This document shows positions 8,188 through 17,057 of a stretch of DNA of 64,000 nt, in pieces; position 1 is the stretch's first letter, and each line of letters starts with the position of its first letter. A program made the position numbers and the translations under genes. Source of the DNA: Caldisericia bacterium (GTDB taxonomy: Bacteria > Caldisericota > Caldisericia > JAAYUI01); assembly GCA_017999835.1 (NCBI GenBank), contig JAGNLA010000005.1:67471-131470 (forward strand). The letters are read 5' to 3'. The notes under the pieces were generated by a model that was not told where the DNA came from, searched no databases, and saw nothing but the letters and a program-made list of their open reading frames with translations.

Positions 8188-10482
8188 ATGAATAAACTTG
8201 CCTGTTGTTTTTTGATTGCCTTGCTCAGTTTTCTCCCTGCCTGGACCGACAGGGGCGACAGCGGAAGGTCAGGCACATCAGGCGAGGACGTGTCTCCAAG
8301 GTTCTACGACAACGAAAAAACCGTTGTCAGCCAGATTCTTACACCCATTGGCCAGAACACTTCTATTTCAATCGAACTCAATCCTGCAATGGCCGATGAT
8401 TTGATGGTCATTGCCAGCAGGGAGGGAAGGATTTTTGCCCTGTCTGCAAAGGATTTGAGCGAGAAATGGCATCAGGATCTGGTTTTGCTGGGCACTTACG
8501 CAAGCTTCACGGCAAGCCCATGTATTGATGATGGCAAAATCTACGTTCCCTACTATTGGATAAGCTCCGAGCAAGGTTCATCCAACAAAACCTTTTCTGG
8601 CATCTGCTGCTACAACCTCTCTGATGGAAAACTCGAATGGCGAACATCGGATCAAAAGAACTTGATCGAATCAACACCTTTAGTTGACGGCAACAGAATA
8701 ATCTTTGGCTGCAGCGACCGGCAGGTTCATGTGTTGGACAAAACCCAAAAAGGCGCTCCTGACAAAACCTGGACACCAAAGGATTTGGCCGGCCAGGTGA
8801 AAGCCGGCATTGCCAGGCTAAACGATGGCAGGCTCATCGTCGCCTGCCAGGGGCAACCGCACAGCGAAAGTGACTATGTCAAGAATCTTTACTGCCTAAA
8901 CGGAGATGGCAGCATTGCCTGGGGGCCACTGGAAACCAAGGGTTCAATTGACTACACCCCGGCCTGCCGCGACAATTATATATTCGTCACAACCTATGGC
9001 TACATCCAGGGCAGCAACACTGACATAAACAGCATGCTCTACTGCTTTGACAAGGACAAGTTTCCTGACTCGCTCTGGGGTCAGCAGTATATTGGAAAAA
9101 TAACAGGAAGCCCTGCAACAAACGGCAAATACGTCGTTGCAGCCGACACGGCCGAACAACTTAGAGTCTTTGACATGGCAGGCAACCAGCAGGCGCAGTA
9201 CAGGACAGAGGGCGCAGTGCAATGTTCGCCTGTCATCTCTGACCACTTTGTCTACGTGGGCACAGCCAACGGTTACCTTACAATTTATGATCTTGAACAC
9301 AAAATTGTTAATAACGAAGAACAAACGCCTGGCGACATCCAAAAACTCAACGTCGGCGCAAACCAAGCCTTTCTGAAATCCTCGCCGGTTATTTGGGACC
9401 AGAGTCTTTACGCTGTCAACAACATAGGTCATGTGTTCAAGTTCGAGATGATGCCAAACATCTCGGTGACATTCGATAAATCTGACCAGACAGTTAAGAA
9501 AGGTGAAAGATTCTCTTTCAAAGCCACCATCAAAAATGAGCGTAGTGTAAAACTGAAAAAACCACTCAAAGTGACGCTTCGCACCGACGCAGAGTGGCTA
9601 AGCGCTGCGACAAGCACAGTCACAACGCTTGAAGAAGCCAGCCAGTCCAACATCATTGAATTCTCAGGCATTGCCAGAAGCGCCACAACAGAAAAACTTG
9701 AAGCTGAGGTCTTGGTCGAAACCGATGACCCCTATTTGATCATCACGCCTCAAAAACTTTATCTGTCAGTTGCTGAAAAAAACATTCAGGGGTTTGATGA
9801 CGGCCAAAATGAGATAATCTGGGACGATAAACCTGAGGGTTCGTTTACGGTCAAAAATGTTGGAAACATGCAGGCAATATTTGATGTTATCATCGAGTCA
9901 GGTATCCAGCTTCGAACCAGGTCACTGATTCTTGATCCAGGTCAGGAAAAAAGCGTTGAATTCATAATCGACCCAAAGGTGATTGGCTATGACGGTTTAA
10001 AAACCATTAAGTTCTACTTCAGGTCTGACGGTGAAGACATCGGTAGCTTCACACTGAAAACAACCATCAAACGGGCAATGAAAGTCATCAAACTAACAAT
10101 CGGCAAAAACATTGCCTTCATCGATGATTCACAGATAATCCTTACTCCAGCACCCTTCATATCCAAAGGAATAACTTTTGTCCCACTGAGATTTATTTCC
10201 GAAGGTCTGGGTTTGCCATCACCTTCGTGGGAAGCTGAAATCAAGACAATTGTCATCGACCTTGGTGGCGATAAATATCTCAGACTCATCATCGGCTCAT
10301 CCAAAGCCTATCTTGACCAGCCGGACGGCTCGATAAAAGAGATACCGCTTCAGTCTCCTGCTCAAATTGTAAACAACCGAACCTGCGTGCCGTTAAGGCT
10401 TATCGCTGAACAATTCGGCTGCAACGTGGAGTGGAAAGCGGCAACCAGAGAGATTGTCATTACAAAAAGGCTTAAACCCTAA
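8188..10482 (+). CDS. Secreted PQQ-like beta-propeller with C-terminal stalk domain
   Basis: 764 residues from the preferred ATG at 8188. Earlier in-frame starts (TTG 8149, ATG 8170) exist but lack an SD, and 8149 doubles as a -35 box. An N-terminal hydrophobic stretch (LACCFLIALLSFLPAW) is a signal peptide. Residues ~45-430 are propeller blades of the PQQ/PilQ-like type (repeated 'GKxYVPYY', 'YCLNGDGS', 'LYCFDKDK' patterns). Residues ~430-620 are Ig-like or CARDB-like. The last ~140 residues are two stalk units (FVPLRFISEGLG, CVPLRLIAEQFG). Its 3' end overlaps the convergent selD by 4 nt. Likely an exported surface protein; ligand unknown. Confidence 0.82.
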   Translation: MNKLACCFLIALLSFLPAWTDRGDSGRSGTSGEDVSPRFYDNEKTVVSQILTPIGQNTSISIELNPAMADDLMVIASREGRIFALSAKDLSEKWHQDLVLLGTYASFTASPCIDDGKIYVPYYWISSEQGSSNKTFSGICCYNLSDGKLEWRTSDQKNLIESTPLVDGNRIIFGCSDRQVHVLDKTQKGAPDKTWTPKDLAGQVKAGIARLNDGRLIVACQGQPHSESDYVKNLYCLNGDGSIAWGPLETKGSIDYTPACRDNYIFVTTYGYIQGSNTDINSMLYCFDKDKFPDSLWGQQYIGKITGSPATNGKYVVAADTAEQLRVFDMAGNQQAQYRTEGAVQCSPVISDHFVYVGTANGYLTIYDLEHKIVNNEEQTPGDIQKLNVGANQAFLKSSPVIWDQSLYAVNNIGHVFKFEMMPNISVTFDKSDQTVKKGERFSFKATIKNERSVKLKKPLKVTLRTDAEWLSAATSTVTTLEEASQSNIIEFSGIARSATTEKLEAEVLVETDDPYLIITPQKLYLSVAEKNIQGFDDGQNEIIWDDKPEGSFTVKNVGNMQAIFDVIIESGIQLRTRSLILDPGQEKSVEFIIDPKVIGYDGLKTIKFYFRSDGEDIGSFTLKTTIKRAMKVIKLTIGKNIAFIDDSQIILTPAPFISKGITFVPLRFISEGLGLPSPSWEAEIKTIVIDLGGDKYLRLIIGSSKAYLDQPDGSIKEIPLQSPAQIVNNRTCVPLRLIAEQFGCNVEWKAATREIVITKRLKP

Positions 10483-11504
10483 AAGCTGATTCTGATTTCC
10501 GGCTTGCCTTGTTTTGCATATCCGACAATTCCAGCTTGAATGCCTGATTTTAGCAACTTTTTAAGGCAATCGTCCGCTTTGTCGGCATCTATAAAAGCCA
10601 GCAATCCACCAGAGGTCTGGGCATCACCGATTATGTTTGTCCATTCAGGCGGAAGTTTTGGGTCAATTTTGAGTTTCGACTCCACACTTAAAATGTTGTC
10701 CATGAGCACCGGACAGGTGTAGATTTTTGCCATCTCAAGAGTATCAGGAAACAATGGAATCCCGGAAACGTTGACGTCCGCACTGATGCCGGATTCGTTG
10801 AGCAATTCGTACAACGATACGGCAAATCCAAAACCAGTAACATCAGTTGCGCACTTGCAGTCGTAAGCTGAAAGGATTCGAGAAGCTTTGCAGTTCACCT
10901 GGGTCATCGATGGCACGCACTGGTTAAAATCAATTTTCTCTCTTGCAGCATAAAGAATGCCGGTTCCAAGAGGTTTGGTAAGGATGATTGCCTGTTCAGG
11001 CTTTGCCATGTTTGACAGCCTCAGTTGCGAAGGGTTGGCTGTTCCAAAAACTGAGAGCCCGTATTTTACTTCCTGATCTTTTGCCGTGTGTCCGCCGACG
11101 ATAAGCACGTTGTGTTCAAGCGCGGCCAAAGCGCAACCTTTTAGGATGTCGGCAAGTTTTGATGTTTCAATCTCTCTCGGGAACAATGCAATATTGAGCG
11201 CAAGCAGCGGCTGACCGCCCATGGCGCAGATGTCGGAAACCGAGTTTGCAAATACAATTCTTCCAAATGTTTCAGGATCATCGACAATTGGAGTGAACAC
11301 ATCGAGGGTAAAGATACCGCATAAATCATCAGTCAGCTTGTATATGGCTGCATCTGACTTTGACAGGTCACCAGTCAGCAAACGCTCATCGGTCATTTTT
11401 GGCAAACTGGATAAAAGTTCTGTAAGGTCACCCGGACCCCATTTGCTTGCTCAACCGGCACATCCGGCCCATTTTGTAAGTTTGAAAACTTCGTCTCTAT
11501 CCAT
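10479..11504 (-). CDS. selD: Selenide, water dikinase, a selenoprotein with Sec18 encoded by UGA
   Basis: Makes selenophosphate, the selenium donor for selenocysteine and selenouridine. Read from ATG at 11504, the frame runs through TGA at 11451-11453 to a stop at 10479: 341 residues with Sec at position 18. The context AGCAGUASK aligns with the catalytic Cys17 and Lys20 segment (GAGCGCK) of E. coli SelD, so the UGA sits at the active-site residue. Downstream family motifs are clear: TDDLCGIFTLDVFTPIVDDP, AMGGQPLLALNIA, GGHTAKDQEVKYGLSVFG, TDVTGFGFAVSLYELL, DAQTSGGLLAFID. A conventional ORF call would start at 11405 and lose the active site. The start follows the stop of the upstream PEGA/propeller gene by 8 nt, suggesting co-transcription. 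Confidence 0.95.
11423..11441 (-). promoter_or_regulatory. Candidate bacterial SECIS hairpin of selD
   Basis: On the minus strand, TGGGGTC (11441-11435) pairs with GACCTTA (11429-11423), 7 bp including two G-U pairs, around the loop CGGGT (11434-11430). The loop begins 16 nt after the UGA, within the spacing known for bacterial SECIS elements, and contains guanines as SelB requires. Confidence 0.65.
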
Positions 11505-11512
11505 TAAAACCT

Positions 11513-13441
11513 TTATGGCAGGATAACACAAGCACTACCGTCGGTCAAGCTGATGCGTAAGCCATTCCCATGAGGGGTTGTCACACACGAACCATAAAAA
11601 ATCTGATCCTTGCCTGACCAGACACCTCTATCACAGACAACTGCGCCGGACTCATAAAACTCTATTGGCGTGGCGTCAATCTTGCTTATGCTGCCATCTG
11701 AAATGTCAACACTGTAAAATGACCCAGTTTTTGTTATGTAAATCTTGCCAACATCGGCAAGAGGGTTGAACGCTTTTGTTGAATAAACAGAATCACATTG
11801 GACAGTCCAAGCCGTTTGCCCATTGGATATAGCTGAAAGCTCACTTCCAGGCTTGATTGACAGCTGGACAAAATTGTCGTTGTTGACATGATAACCAGCA
11901 ATAATAAAGCCTGGGTTGGGATTTTCCTGCGCCATTGTGCTGCCTTTATCAAGGGGGATTGCCTGTCCATCATTTTGGTCAATCATGTAGTATCTTGAAG
12001 AATCCAGCGATTCGGCAATCCAAACCTGCTCATTGTCGTTCCAAACGATCTGGAGCGGCTCCTCTGCTAGGTTTGTTTCCCATTCGACAGCTCCTGAATC
12101 GGTATTAATACCTACAACTTTTGAACCAGAAAAGAAAACCATGATTGGCGGCTGGGAAGATTTGCAGAAACCGACATTCATCGGTTGTTCTGGAAGCCAA
12201 CGATATCTTCTGCTAAGGATTCCTGCACATTTGCCATCGGCCATCATCAAGCCGACACCAAAATCGGATGTTTCACCCATCCGACGCAAAATCACTCCTG
12301 AAAATGCCTTGCCAAGATCCAGGGCTTTCATTTCAACGGTATCAAACTCAAACAAATGGTCGGCGTGCAAGCTGAAAAATCTTGTCGAATTTCCAGTCGG
12401 TGACTGGATTTGTTTGGCAAAAAGATAAATTATCTGATCTTTTTGCTTTATTTCCTGAGGTGCTCCGGTCAGTTGATCATAAGCTTGTATCAACAAAACC
12501 GAATCCTTTACGCCTGCCCAGACCAGCTGGGAGCCGTGAGAGCCAAAACCCACTGTCCAATCATGTTTTGGAAGTTTTGCCTGAACTGAATGTGCCTGGC
12601 TGAGGTTTATCTTTATGAAACCATCTTCAATGTATGAGCTAAAAAAACCGCCATTTGCAAACCACTCATGCGCTGAGAATTCTATAGGATTTGATGACAC
12701 AGCCATAAAGATATTGTCACGAGAATGAAGCCAGACATACTGTTTTGCAAATGTTTCCGGAATCTCGAGCGTCAACCCTTCGTCCTTCACCACCAAGCCT
12801 GTGAACCTGTCAAACGAGACCGGTGTGATGCCGGAGAGCTTCCCGTTGTCATAAATCATCAACCCTTCCGGGGTTGAGTCAATAACCATTTTGTCCTTTT
12901 TGTCCATCTGGTTTTTTGGCTGACCTTCAAAGAAAACCTGAATTTTTTTCTTGTCGTCAAACTTAATCTCAAATGGGCCTTTTTCGACAGCTTTTCCTGA
13001 AAGGTTGAATACAAATGAATAGGTTCCAGGAGGTAAGGTTGCCTTTACTGGTGTTTTACCAAGTATCGGAGCTTCGTCGGCTAAAATCGAGACCTGAGCT
13101 CCCTCCGGTTCTGAAACAAACTCAATTTCTGGATCTGCGCCACAGTTGACGTTTGTTACTTTATCATTCTCAATCGAGAATGTTCCTTCCAGGGTCATTT
13201 TCTGTGCTGCCTGACCAGATATGATTCCTAAAAATTGATAGCTGCCTGTTGGCAGAGTTATGTCAAAAATTGAACCTGTGCCATAAGAATTGCCATCGAT
13301 CTCCAATTCAATCGTCTTTTGGCATTCAAGATGCAAAGAGCCTTTTTGGGGCGCAAAAAAAATCAGCTTGGCCACCAGTGCAATGAGAGCAACTACAGCA
13401 ATAGCAACAACCGGAACAATCCATTTCAGTTTTTTGGCCAA
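11513..13441 (-). CDS. Membrane-anchored PEGA-domain / propeller-like protein
   Basis: 642 residues. An N-terminal transmembrane helix (~residues 8-30, IVPVVAIAVVALIALVAKLI) anchors an extracytoplasmic part. Residues ~35-180 hold PEGA-like repeats (GSLHLEC...GNSYGTGS; FVSEPEGAQVSI...LGKTPVKATLPPGTYSF), carbohydrate- or wall-associated beta modules. Residues ~200-640 look like a beta-propeller. It overlaps the end of the upstream gene (13426-15687), a relative of the same architecture, by 16 nt and runs into selD 8 nt later. Function unknown; being in one transcript with selD may be accidental. Confidence 0.75.
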   Translation of the reverse strand: MAKKLKWIVPVVAIAVVALIALVAKLIFFAPQKGSLHLECQKTIELEIDGNSYGTGSIFDITLPTGSYQFLGIISGQAAQKMTLEGTFSIENDKVTNVNCGADPEIEFVSEPEGAQVSILADEAPILGKTPVKATLPPGTYSFVFNLSGKAVEKGPFEIKFDDKKKIQVFFEGQPKNQMDKKDKMVIDSTPEGLMIYDNGKLSGITPVSFDRFTGLVVKDEGLTLEIPETFAKQYVWLHSRDNIFMAVSSNPIEFSAHEWFANGGFFSSYIEDGFIKINLSQAHSVQAKLPKHDWTVGFGSHGSQLVWAGVKDSVLLIQAYDQLTGAPQEIKQKDQIIYLFAKQIQSPTGNSTRFFSLHADHLFEFDTVEMKALDLGKAFSGVILRRMGETSDFGVGLMMADGKCAGILSRRYRWLPEQPMNVGFCKSSQPPIMVFFSGSKVVGINTDSGAVEWETNLAEEPLQIVWNDNEQVWIAESLDSSRYYMIDQNDGQAIPLDKGSTMAQENPNPGFIIAGYHVNNDNFVQLSIKPGSELSAISNGQTAWTVQCDSVYSTKAFNPLADVGKIYITKTGSFYSVDISDGSISKIDATPIEFYESGAVVCDRGVWSGKDQIFYGSCVTTPHGNGLRISLTDGSACVILP

Positions 13442-15687
13442 GGAATGACCACCTTCTTATCGTCAATTTCTGCTAGCAAAGCCTTGTGCCCTGATGATTC
13501 AAGCGGAGACAATTTGTCGATACCAGTGAAATACCCTTTTATCAACCCATCTCTATCGACAATCCACACTCTGGAATCGACATAAATTGCCAGATTATAC
13601 TTGTCTCCATAGACACTCCCGGTATTTGGCAAACCAAGCCCTGGAAGATTGAATGAGAGAACAGGGGAGAGCATGTGCGAACCCAAAACATCAATCTTGC
13701 CTTTGTTGATGTAGACTGGACCCCACGGCGAGGCAAGCAACAACCCTTCCTTGAACGTTCTTTTCCAGGTAGGTTTGAATTTGCCATTTTCATCCATTTT
13801 GACACCAGACACAACCGTGTTGTTTGAAATAATAAACGATCCTCCAGGACATGCCGTTCCGAGAATTGCTTCTTCGGGGATTAGGGCTCTTGTACGCCTT
13901 TCAAGAATTTCTCCTGTCTTTACATCGAGCCTGTACTCAAAAGGAGATGATGGGTATGAGAGAATAACCACATTCTTACCCTTGGCCTGGGATATCGAAG
14001 GAGAGGTTTTACGAACTTTATCGATATAACGGCTCCATTTTAGTCTCCCGTCAGGGTAACTGATCGAAGCGACAGTAAAATCAGAGTAGACAATAAAAGC
14101 ATTGCCTGTGTCAAAACCACCATCATAGCAGGCTCCATTGGTTTCAAATGGCGAGTTTAGAAATATCCAGCCTTTGTCTCTGTCTTCTGGCTTTGGCGGT
14201 TCCATCAGCATTGTGAACTTTTCCTTGTTCCACTCCTTGTACTCGACCTGCTTGTAAGGTACGGCAATTGTGGGGTCAAGAATCAGAAGTTTGCTGTTCC
14301 CGGCATTTTTGTAGCTGAAGATAAATATTGGATGGTTGTCAGTCGTTGCCGACATTGACACGCCAAGAAAGGAAGCTGATTCGTCTGATTCAAGCTCCTT
14401 GATATATCTTGATGTTTCTGCACCTTTCACAACTACAGCCTCGATGGCTTTGACGTATCCCTCTCCGTTTACAATTGTCGACCAAACATTTGCATAACAC
14501 TGCCATTGGCCTGATTTGTAGCTTGTTGCCGACATGGGGAGAACCGAACCTGAAAAAGTTGTCGAAATGTCTTTCTCGCTCCCAGACTTGACTTCAAGAC
14601 AAAAAGGTGTTGATTTGACATCCGAAGGTACGCCTGCCATACCATAAATATAGTTGGCATCGGTTCCACTCATGATTACCGGTCGAAGGTTGAATGCTCT
14701 GTCGACTTTTTCCACCCATGATTCCTGTCCGGTAATCAGGTCGATACAATCAATCTGCGATTGACCCGTGGCATAAACCAAAGACGAGCCATCCTGGGTT
14801 ACAGTCGTGTACCTTGCATCATTGGGCAGAGTATAAAGATCCTTGCCAAAATACATGCACGGATAATCGATCGAATCAGGCCAGGAGATTTCAACGGGTT
14901 TGCCAACCGATGGAAACATCACCTGCGTGCATAAAATCTGGTAACCGTAACTGAACATGCAGACATTGTGAAACCCGCTTGGCAACAATACCTGGTCACC
15001 TGCGTTGTATTCTTTCCCATCAACTTTGAGCATGGCTCCTTCACGCAATTTTGTGACCAAGAGATTGTATGTGAGCTTTCTCGAGCCTGGCTGATCAAGT
15101 GCAAGGCTATCGAAATCAGTGGATACGACCAAATCTTCGGCTCCTGAGGAAAGAAAACTTCTCGAATATTCTGGAAAGCCAGGAAGCCTCATGGTTACTT
15201 CATACTGTCCATATGGAAGTTTTGTTTTCAGGGGCGTTTTCCCAAGGTTGAGATCGCCATCCAGAGAGCTGATAATGATTGAGGCTTTGTCGGGCTTGGA
15301 TTTAAACTCTACGCTTGAGATACTGACCAGTTCTATCGTTTCGCTCTTTCCAGGCGCAATATCCACTCTTTGTGTATCTTTGGTCATGAATGGTATTTTT
15401 TCTTTTGGAATAGCAACTATTTCATGGCGACCAACTTCGATGTTGGCAAGACCAACCATTGTTCCTGATCCAATCTGCTTGCCATCCACAACAAATTCTG
15501 ATTCCACACCAGCCTTGATCGTTAGTGAAGGTTTGCTTGGCCAGACAGTAACAATGATCATTGCCAACAAAACAAGTAACGTCGCAAAACTAATGTAAAC
15601 GAGAATTTTTTTTACCAAATCCAAGTTTTTTCTGGAAATCGGTTTTTTTATCACCGGTGTATTCGGGTCATATAGGTTGAAGGCCAT
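13426..15687 (-). CDS. Membrane-anchored PEGA-domain / propeller-like protein
   Basis: 753 residues from ATG at 15687. Upstream in-frame TTG (15723) and ATG starts fall inside a promoter, so the shorter start is preferred. A transmembrane helix (~residues 24-47, ILVYISFATLLVLLAMIIVTVW) follows a short cytoplasmic segment. PEGA-like repeats occupy ~50-200 (FVVDGKQIGSGTMVGLANIEVGRH; FKSKPDKASIIIS...LGKTPLKTKLPYGQYEV); the rest is propeller-like with aromatic/Gly turns. It shares architecture with the next gene, with which it overlaps, implying an old duplication. Unknown role at the cell surface. Confidence 0.75.
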   Translation of the reverse strand: MAFNLYDPNTPVIKKPISRKNLDLVKKILVYISFATLLVLLAMIIVTVWPSKPSLTIKAGVESEFVVDGKQIGSGTMVGLANIEVGRHEIVAIPKEKIPFMTKDTQRVDIAPGKSETIELVSISSVEFKSKPDKASIIISSLDGDLNLGKTPLKTKLPYGQYEVTMRLPGFPEYSRSFLSSGAEDLVVSTDFDSLALDQPGSRKLTYNLLVTKLREGAMLKVDGKEYNAGDQVLLPSGFHNVCMFSYGYQILCTQVMFPSVGKPVEISWPDSIDYPCMYFGKDLYTLPNDARYTTVTQDGSSLVYATGQSQIDCIDLITGQESWVEKVDRAFNLRPVIMSGTDANYIYGMAGVPSDVKSTPFCLEVKSGSEKDISTTFSGSVLPMSATSYKSGQWQCYANVWSTIVNGEGYVKAIEAVVVKGAETSRYIKELESDESASFLGVSMSATTDNHPIFIFSYKNAGNSKLLILDPTIAVPYKQVEYKEWNKEKFTMLMEPPKPEDRDKGWIFLNSPFETNGACYDGGFDTGNAFIVYSDFTVASISYPDGRLKWSRYIDKVRKTSPSISQAKGKNVVILSYPSSPFEYRLDVKTGEILERRTRALIPEEAILGTACPGGSFIISNNTVVSGVKMDENGKFKPTWKRTFKEGLLLASPWGPVYINKGKIDVLGSHMLSPVLSFNLPGLGLPNTGSVYGDKYNLAIYVDSRVWIVDRDGLIKGYFTGIDKLSPLESSGHKALLAEIDDKKVVIPWPKN

Positions 15688-15694
15688 GGAAATA

Positions 15695-15723
15695 AAGATA
15701 AGGCTTGCAGTTTTCATCGTCAA
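15695..15723 (-). promoter_or_regulatory. Leaderless-type promoter, minus strand
   Basis: TTGACG (15723-15718), 17-nt spacer, TATCTT (15700-15695), then 7 nt to ATG at 15687 with no SD. It overlaps a divergent promoter on the other strand. Confidence 0.55.
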
Positions 15724-15733
15724 GTCCTATAAT
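15705..15733 (+). promoter_or_regulatory. Leaderless-type promoter, plus strand
   Basis: TTGCAG (15705-15710), 17-nt spacer, perfect TATAAT (15728-15733), then 8 nt to a GTG start at 15742. Occupies the same DNA as the divergent promoter at 15695-15723. Confidence 0.55.
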
Positions 15734-15741
15734 GGGCAATT

Positions 15742-16278
15742 GTGAACAAAGAATTCTATACAAAACCCAACGGACACAAGATAAGCCTCTATTATTCCCT
15801 CATCATCATCGCAGCTGTGGGCTTTCTGATTGTCCCATCTGAATCATTCAAAACACCCTATGGCTGGTCAATTTTACTGGCCATTCCGATTATGTCCGTT
15901 CTTATCGTTTTTCTTTCAAGGTTGATCTCAAGAAATGGCATTGCCAGATGCAGAACCAGCCTTGATACAGAAACGGGAACAAAGGGTTTTCACATCGGCA
16001 ACATCTCAATCAATCTTGATGAAGTCAACAAGATCATCAAGATCAACCGTCCAGGCATTTTTGGTAGCGAATTGCAGATTTTTGATGGTAAAATCACACC
16101 TTCAACCATAATCGTCCTTGGTGAGTTAAGAACACCCGATGAACTCATCGAAACACTTCGAACCATGGCACCAAAAGCCGAGTACAAAGAAACAATTTCC
16201 AGTATTCACTTCCTTGACTGGGGTCTTGGCGTAAGTCTGGCTGCGCTCATTGTAATCATCATTTCAAAGGTGATGTAA
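15742..16278 (+). CDS. Small membrane protein, PH-like soluble part
   Basis: 178 residues from GTG at 15742, placed 8 nt after a TATAAT. Two N-terminal transmembrane helices (SLIIIAAVGFLIV; SILLAIPIMSVLIVFL) and one at the C-terminus (VSLAALIVIIISKV) flank a ~90-residue soluble beta-rich stretch resembling bacterial PH-type domains. No family was recognised firmly. The following gene, 3 nt away, has the same helix layout and probably forms a pair with it. Confidence 0.65.
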   Translation: MNKEFYTKPNGHKISLYYSLIIIAAVGFLIVPSESFKTPYGWSILLAIPIMSVLIVFLSRLISRNGIARCRTSLDTETGTKGFHIGNISINLDEVNKIIKINRPGIFGSELQIFDGKITPSTIIVLGELRTPDELIETLRTMAPKAEYKETISSIHFLDWGLGVSLAALIVIIISKVM

Positions 16279-16281
16279 CCA

Positions 16282-16800
16282 ATGAAAACACTTGCATCGA
16301 TACAGGGACATTCAATGGCTGAGAAACTCGTACTTTCGCTTTTTGTTCCAGCTGTTGCCTGCTGGCTTCCATTTTGGAACACTCAGGAGAGAGCTCTTCT
16401 CGTTCTTGGTATCGGCTATCTTTCGGCGATCATCATCTTCTTGATTCTCTCGATTCTTCCAGCAAAACGTATACTGGCCGCCTGGGATGATTCATCAATC
16501 TCCACACCTATGGGCAAAGTAGATATTAACGACATTCAAAACACGACTCTTGTAGATTGCGGTTTACTGACAGGTTGGGAACTCGGATTTCAGACCAGCA
16601 ACATCAATCGTGGAAAAAAGAAGATTTTTCTGAATTTGGCAAACAACTTTGACCAGTTCACCTTTGAATTTTTCAAGAATGTCTCCGGAGTCAACGTAAA
16701 AAAAAGATTGTTTGGATCACCCATTGAATGGCTTGTCGGACTGGAAATATCCGCTTTGGCTGTTGGCACACTCAAGCTTGTGCTTTTTGCAATCGCTTGA
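16282..16800 (+). CDS. Small membrane protein paired with the upstream gene
   Basis: 172 residues. Two N-terminal membrane helices (LSLFVPAVACWLPF; YLSAIIIFLILSIL), a soluble middle and a C-terminal helix (LEISALAVGTLKLVLF) copy the layout of the preceding protein, though sequence similarity is weak. The 3-nt gap to the preceding stop implies translational coupling. Its last codons contain the -35 box of the next promoter. Function unknown. Confidence 0.65.
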   Translation: MKTLASIQGHSMAEKLVLSLFVPAVACWLPFWNTQERALLVLGIGYLSAIIIFLILSILPAKRILAAWDDSSISTPMGKVDINDIQNTTLVDCGLLTGWELGFQTSNINRGKKKIFLNLANNFDQFTFEFFKNVSGVNVKKRLFGSPIEWLVGLEISALAVGTLKLVLFAIA

Positions 16801-16825
16801 ATTAGCGCCACATTAGGCTTATAAT
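16797..16825 (+). promoter_or_regulatory. Promoter of the structured leader RNA
   Basis: TTGAAT (16797-16802), 17-nt spacer, TATAAT (16820-16825). Transcription would start near 16832, at the base of the closing stem of the RNA described next. Confidence 0.65.
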
Positions 16826-16827
16826 TC

Positions 16828-17054
16828 CTTTACCCTGTGGTGTTCGTGATCGCTGACATTTACTGCCTATAAGTGAATGTAGGGATCAGAATGCCAGCAC
16901 TGATGAGCATTTTATTGATGTTCACTGTTATGTTGGCCATAGAAGTGACCCCACCTGCGATAAGGTGCAGGAAATTAAGGTAGACACGGCATTTGCGGGG
17001 ACAATATAAAACATTCCAGGCTTTGGCCAGGCTTGAGCGAAGTGGAGGGTAAAG
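16828..17054 (+). ncRNA. Structured ~225-nt leader RNA that can mask a Shine-Dalgarno
   Basis: The 5' segment CTTTACCCT (16828-16836) is a perfect complement of AGGGTAAAG (17046-17054), closing a multibranched domain. Inside, GATC...ACATTTAC/GTGAATGT...GATC forms one arm; ATGCCAGC with GTTGGCCAT encloses GAGCAT/AUGUUC as a second; CACCT/AGGTG forms a third. The 3' closing strand overlaps GGAGG (17044-17048), the SD of the gene starting at 17058, so folding would hide it. This is the logic of a translational riboswitch or protein-binding leader. It matches no riboswitch class I can recognise. A 6S RNA was considered but the fold is branched, not rod-like. Confidence 0.5.
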
Positions 17055-17057
17055 ATA

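Noticed and set aside
16828-17054. 6S RNA
   Set aside because: A closing stem and own promoter fit, but the interior is branched, without the single central bubble, and the 3' strand overlaps an SD.
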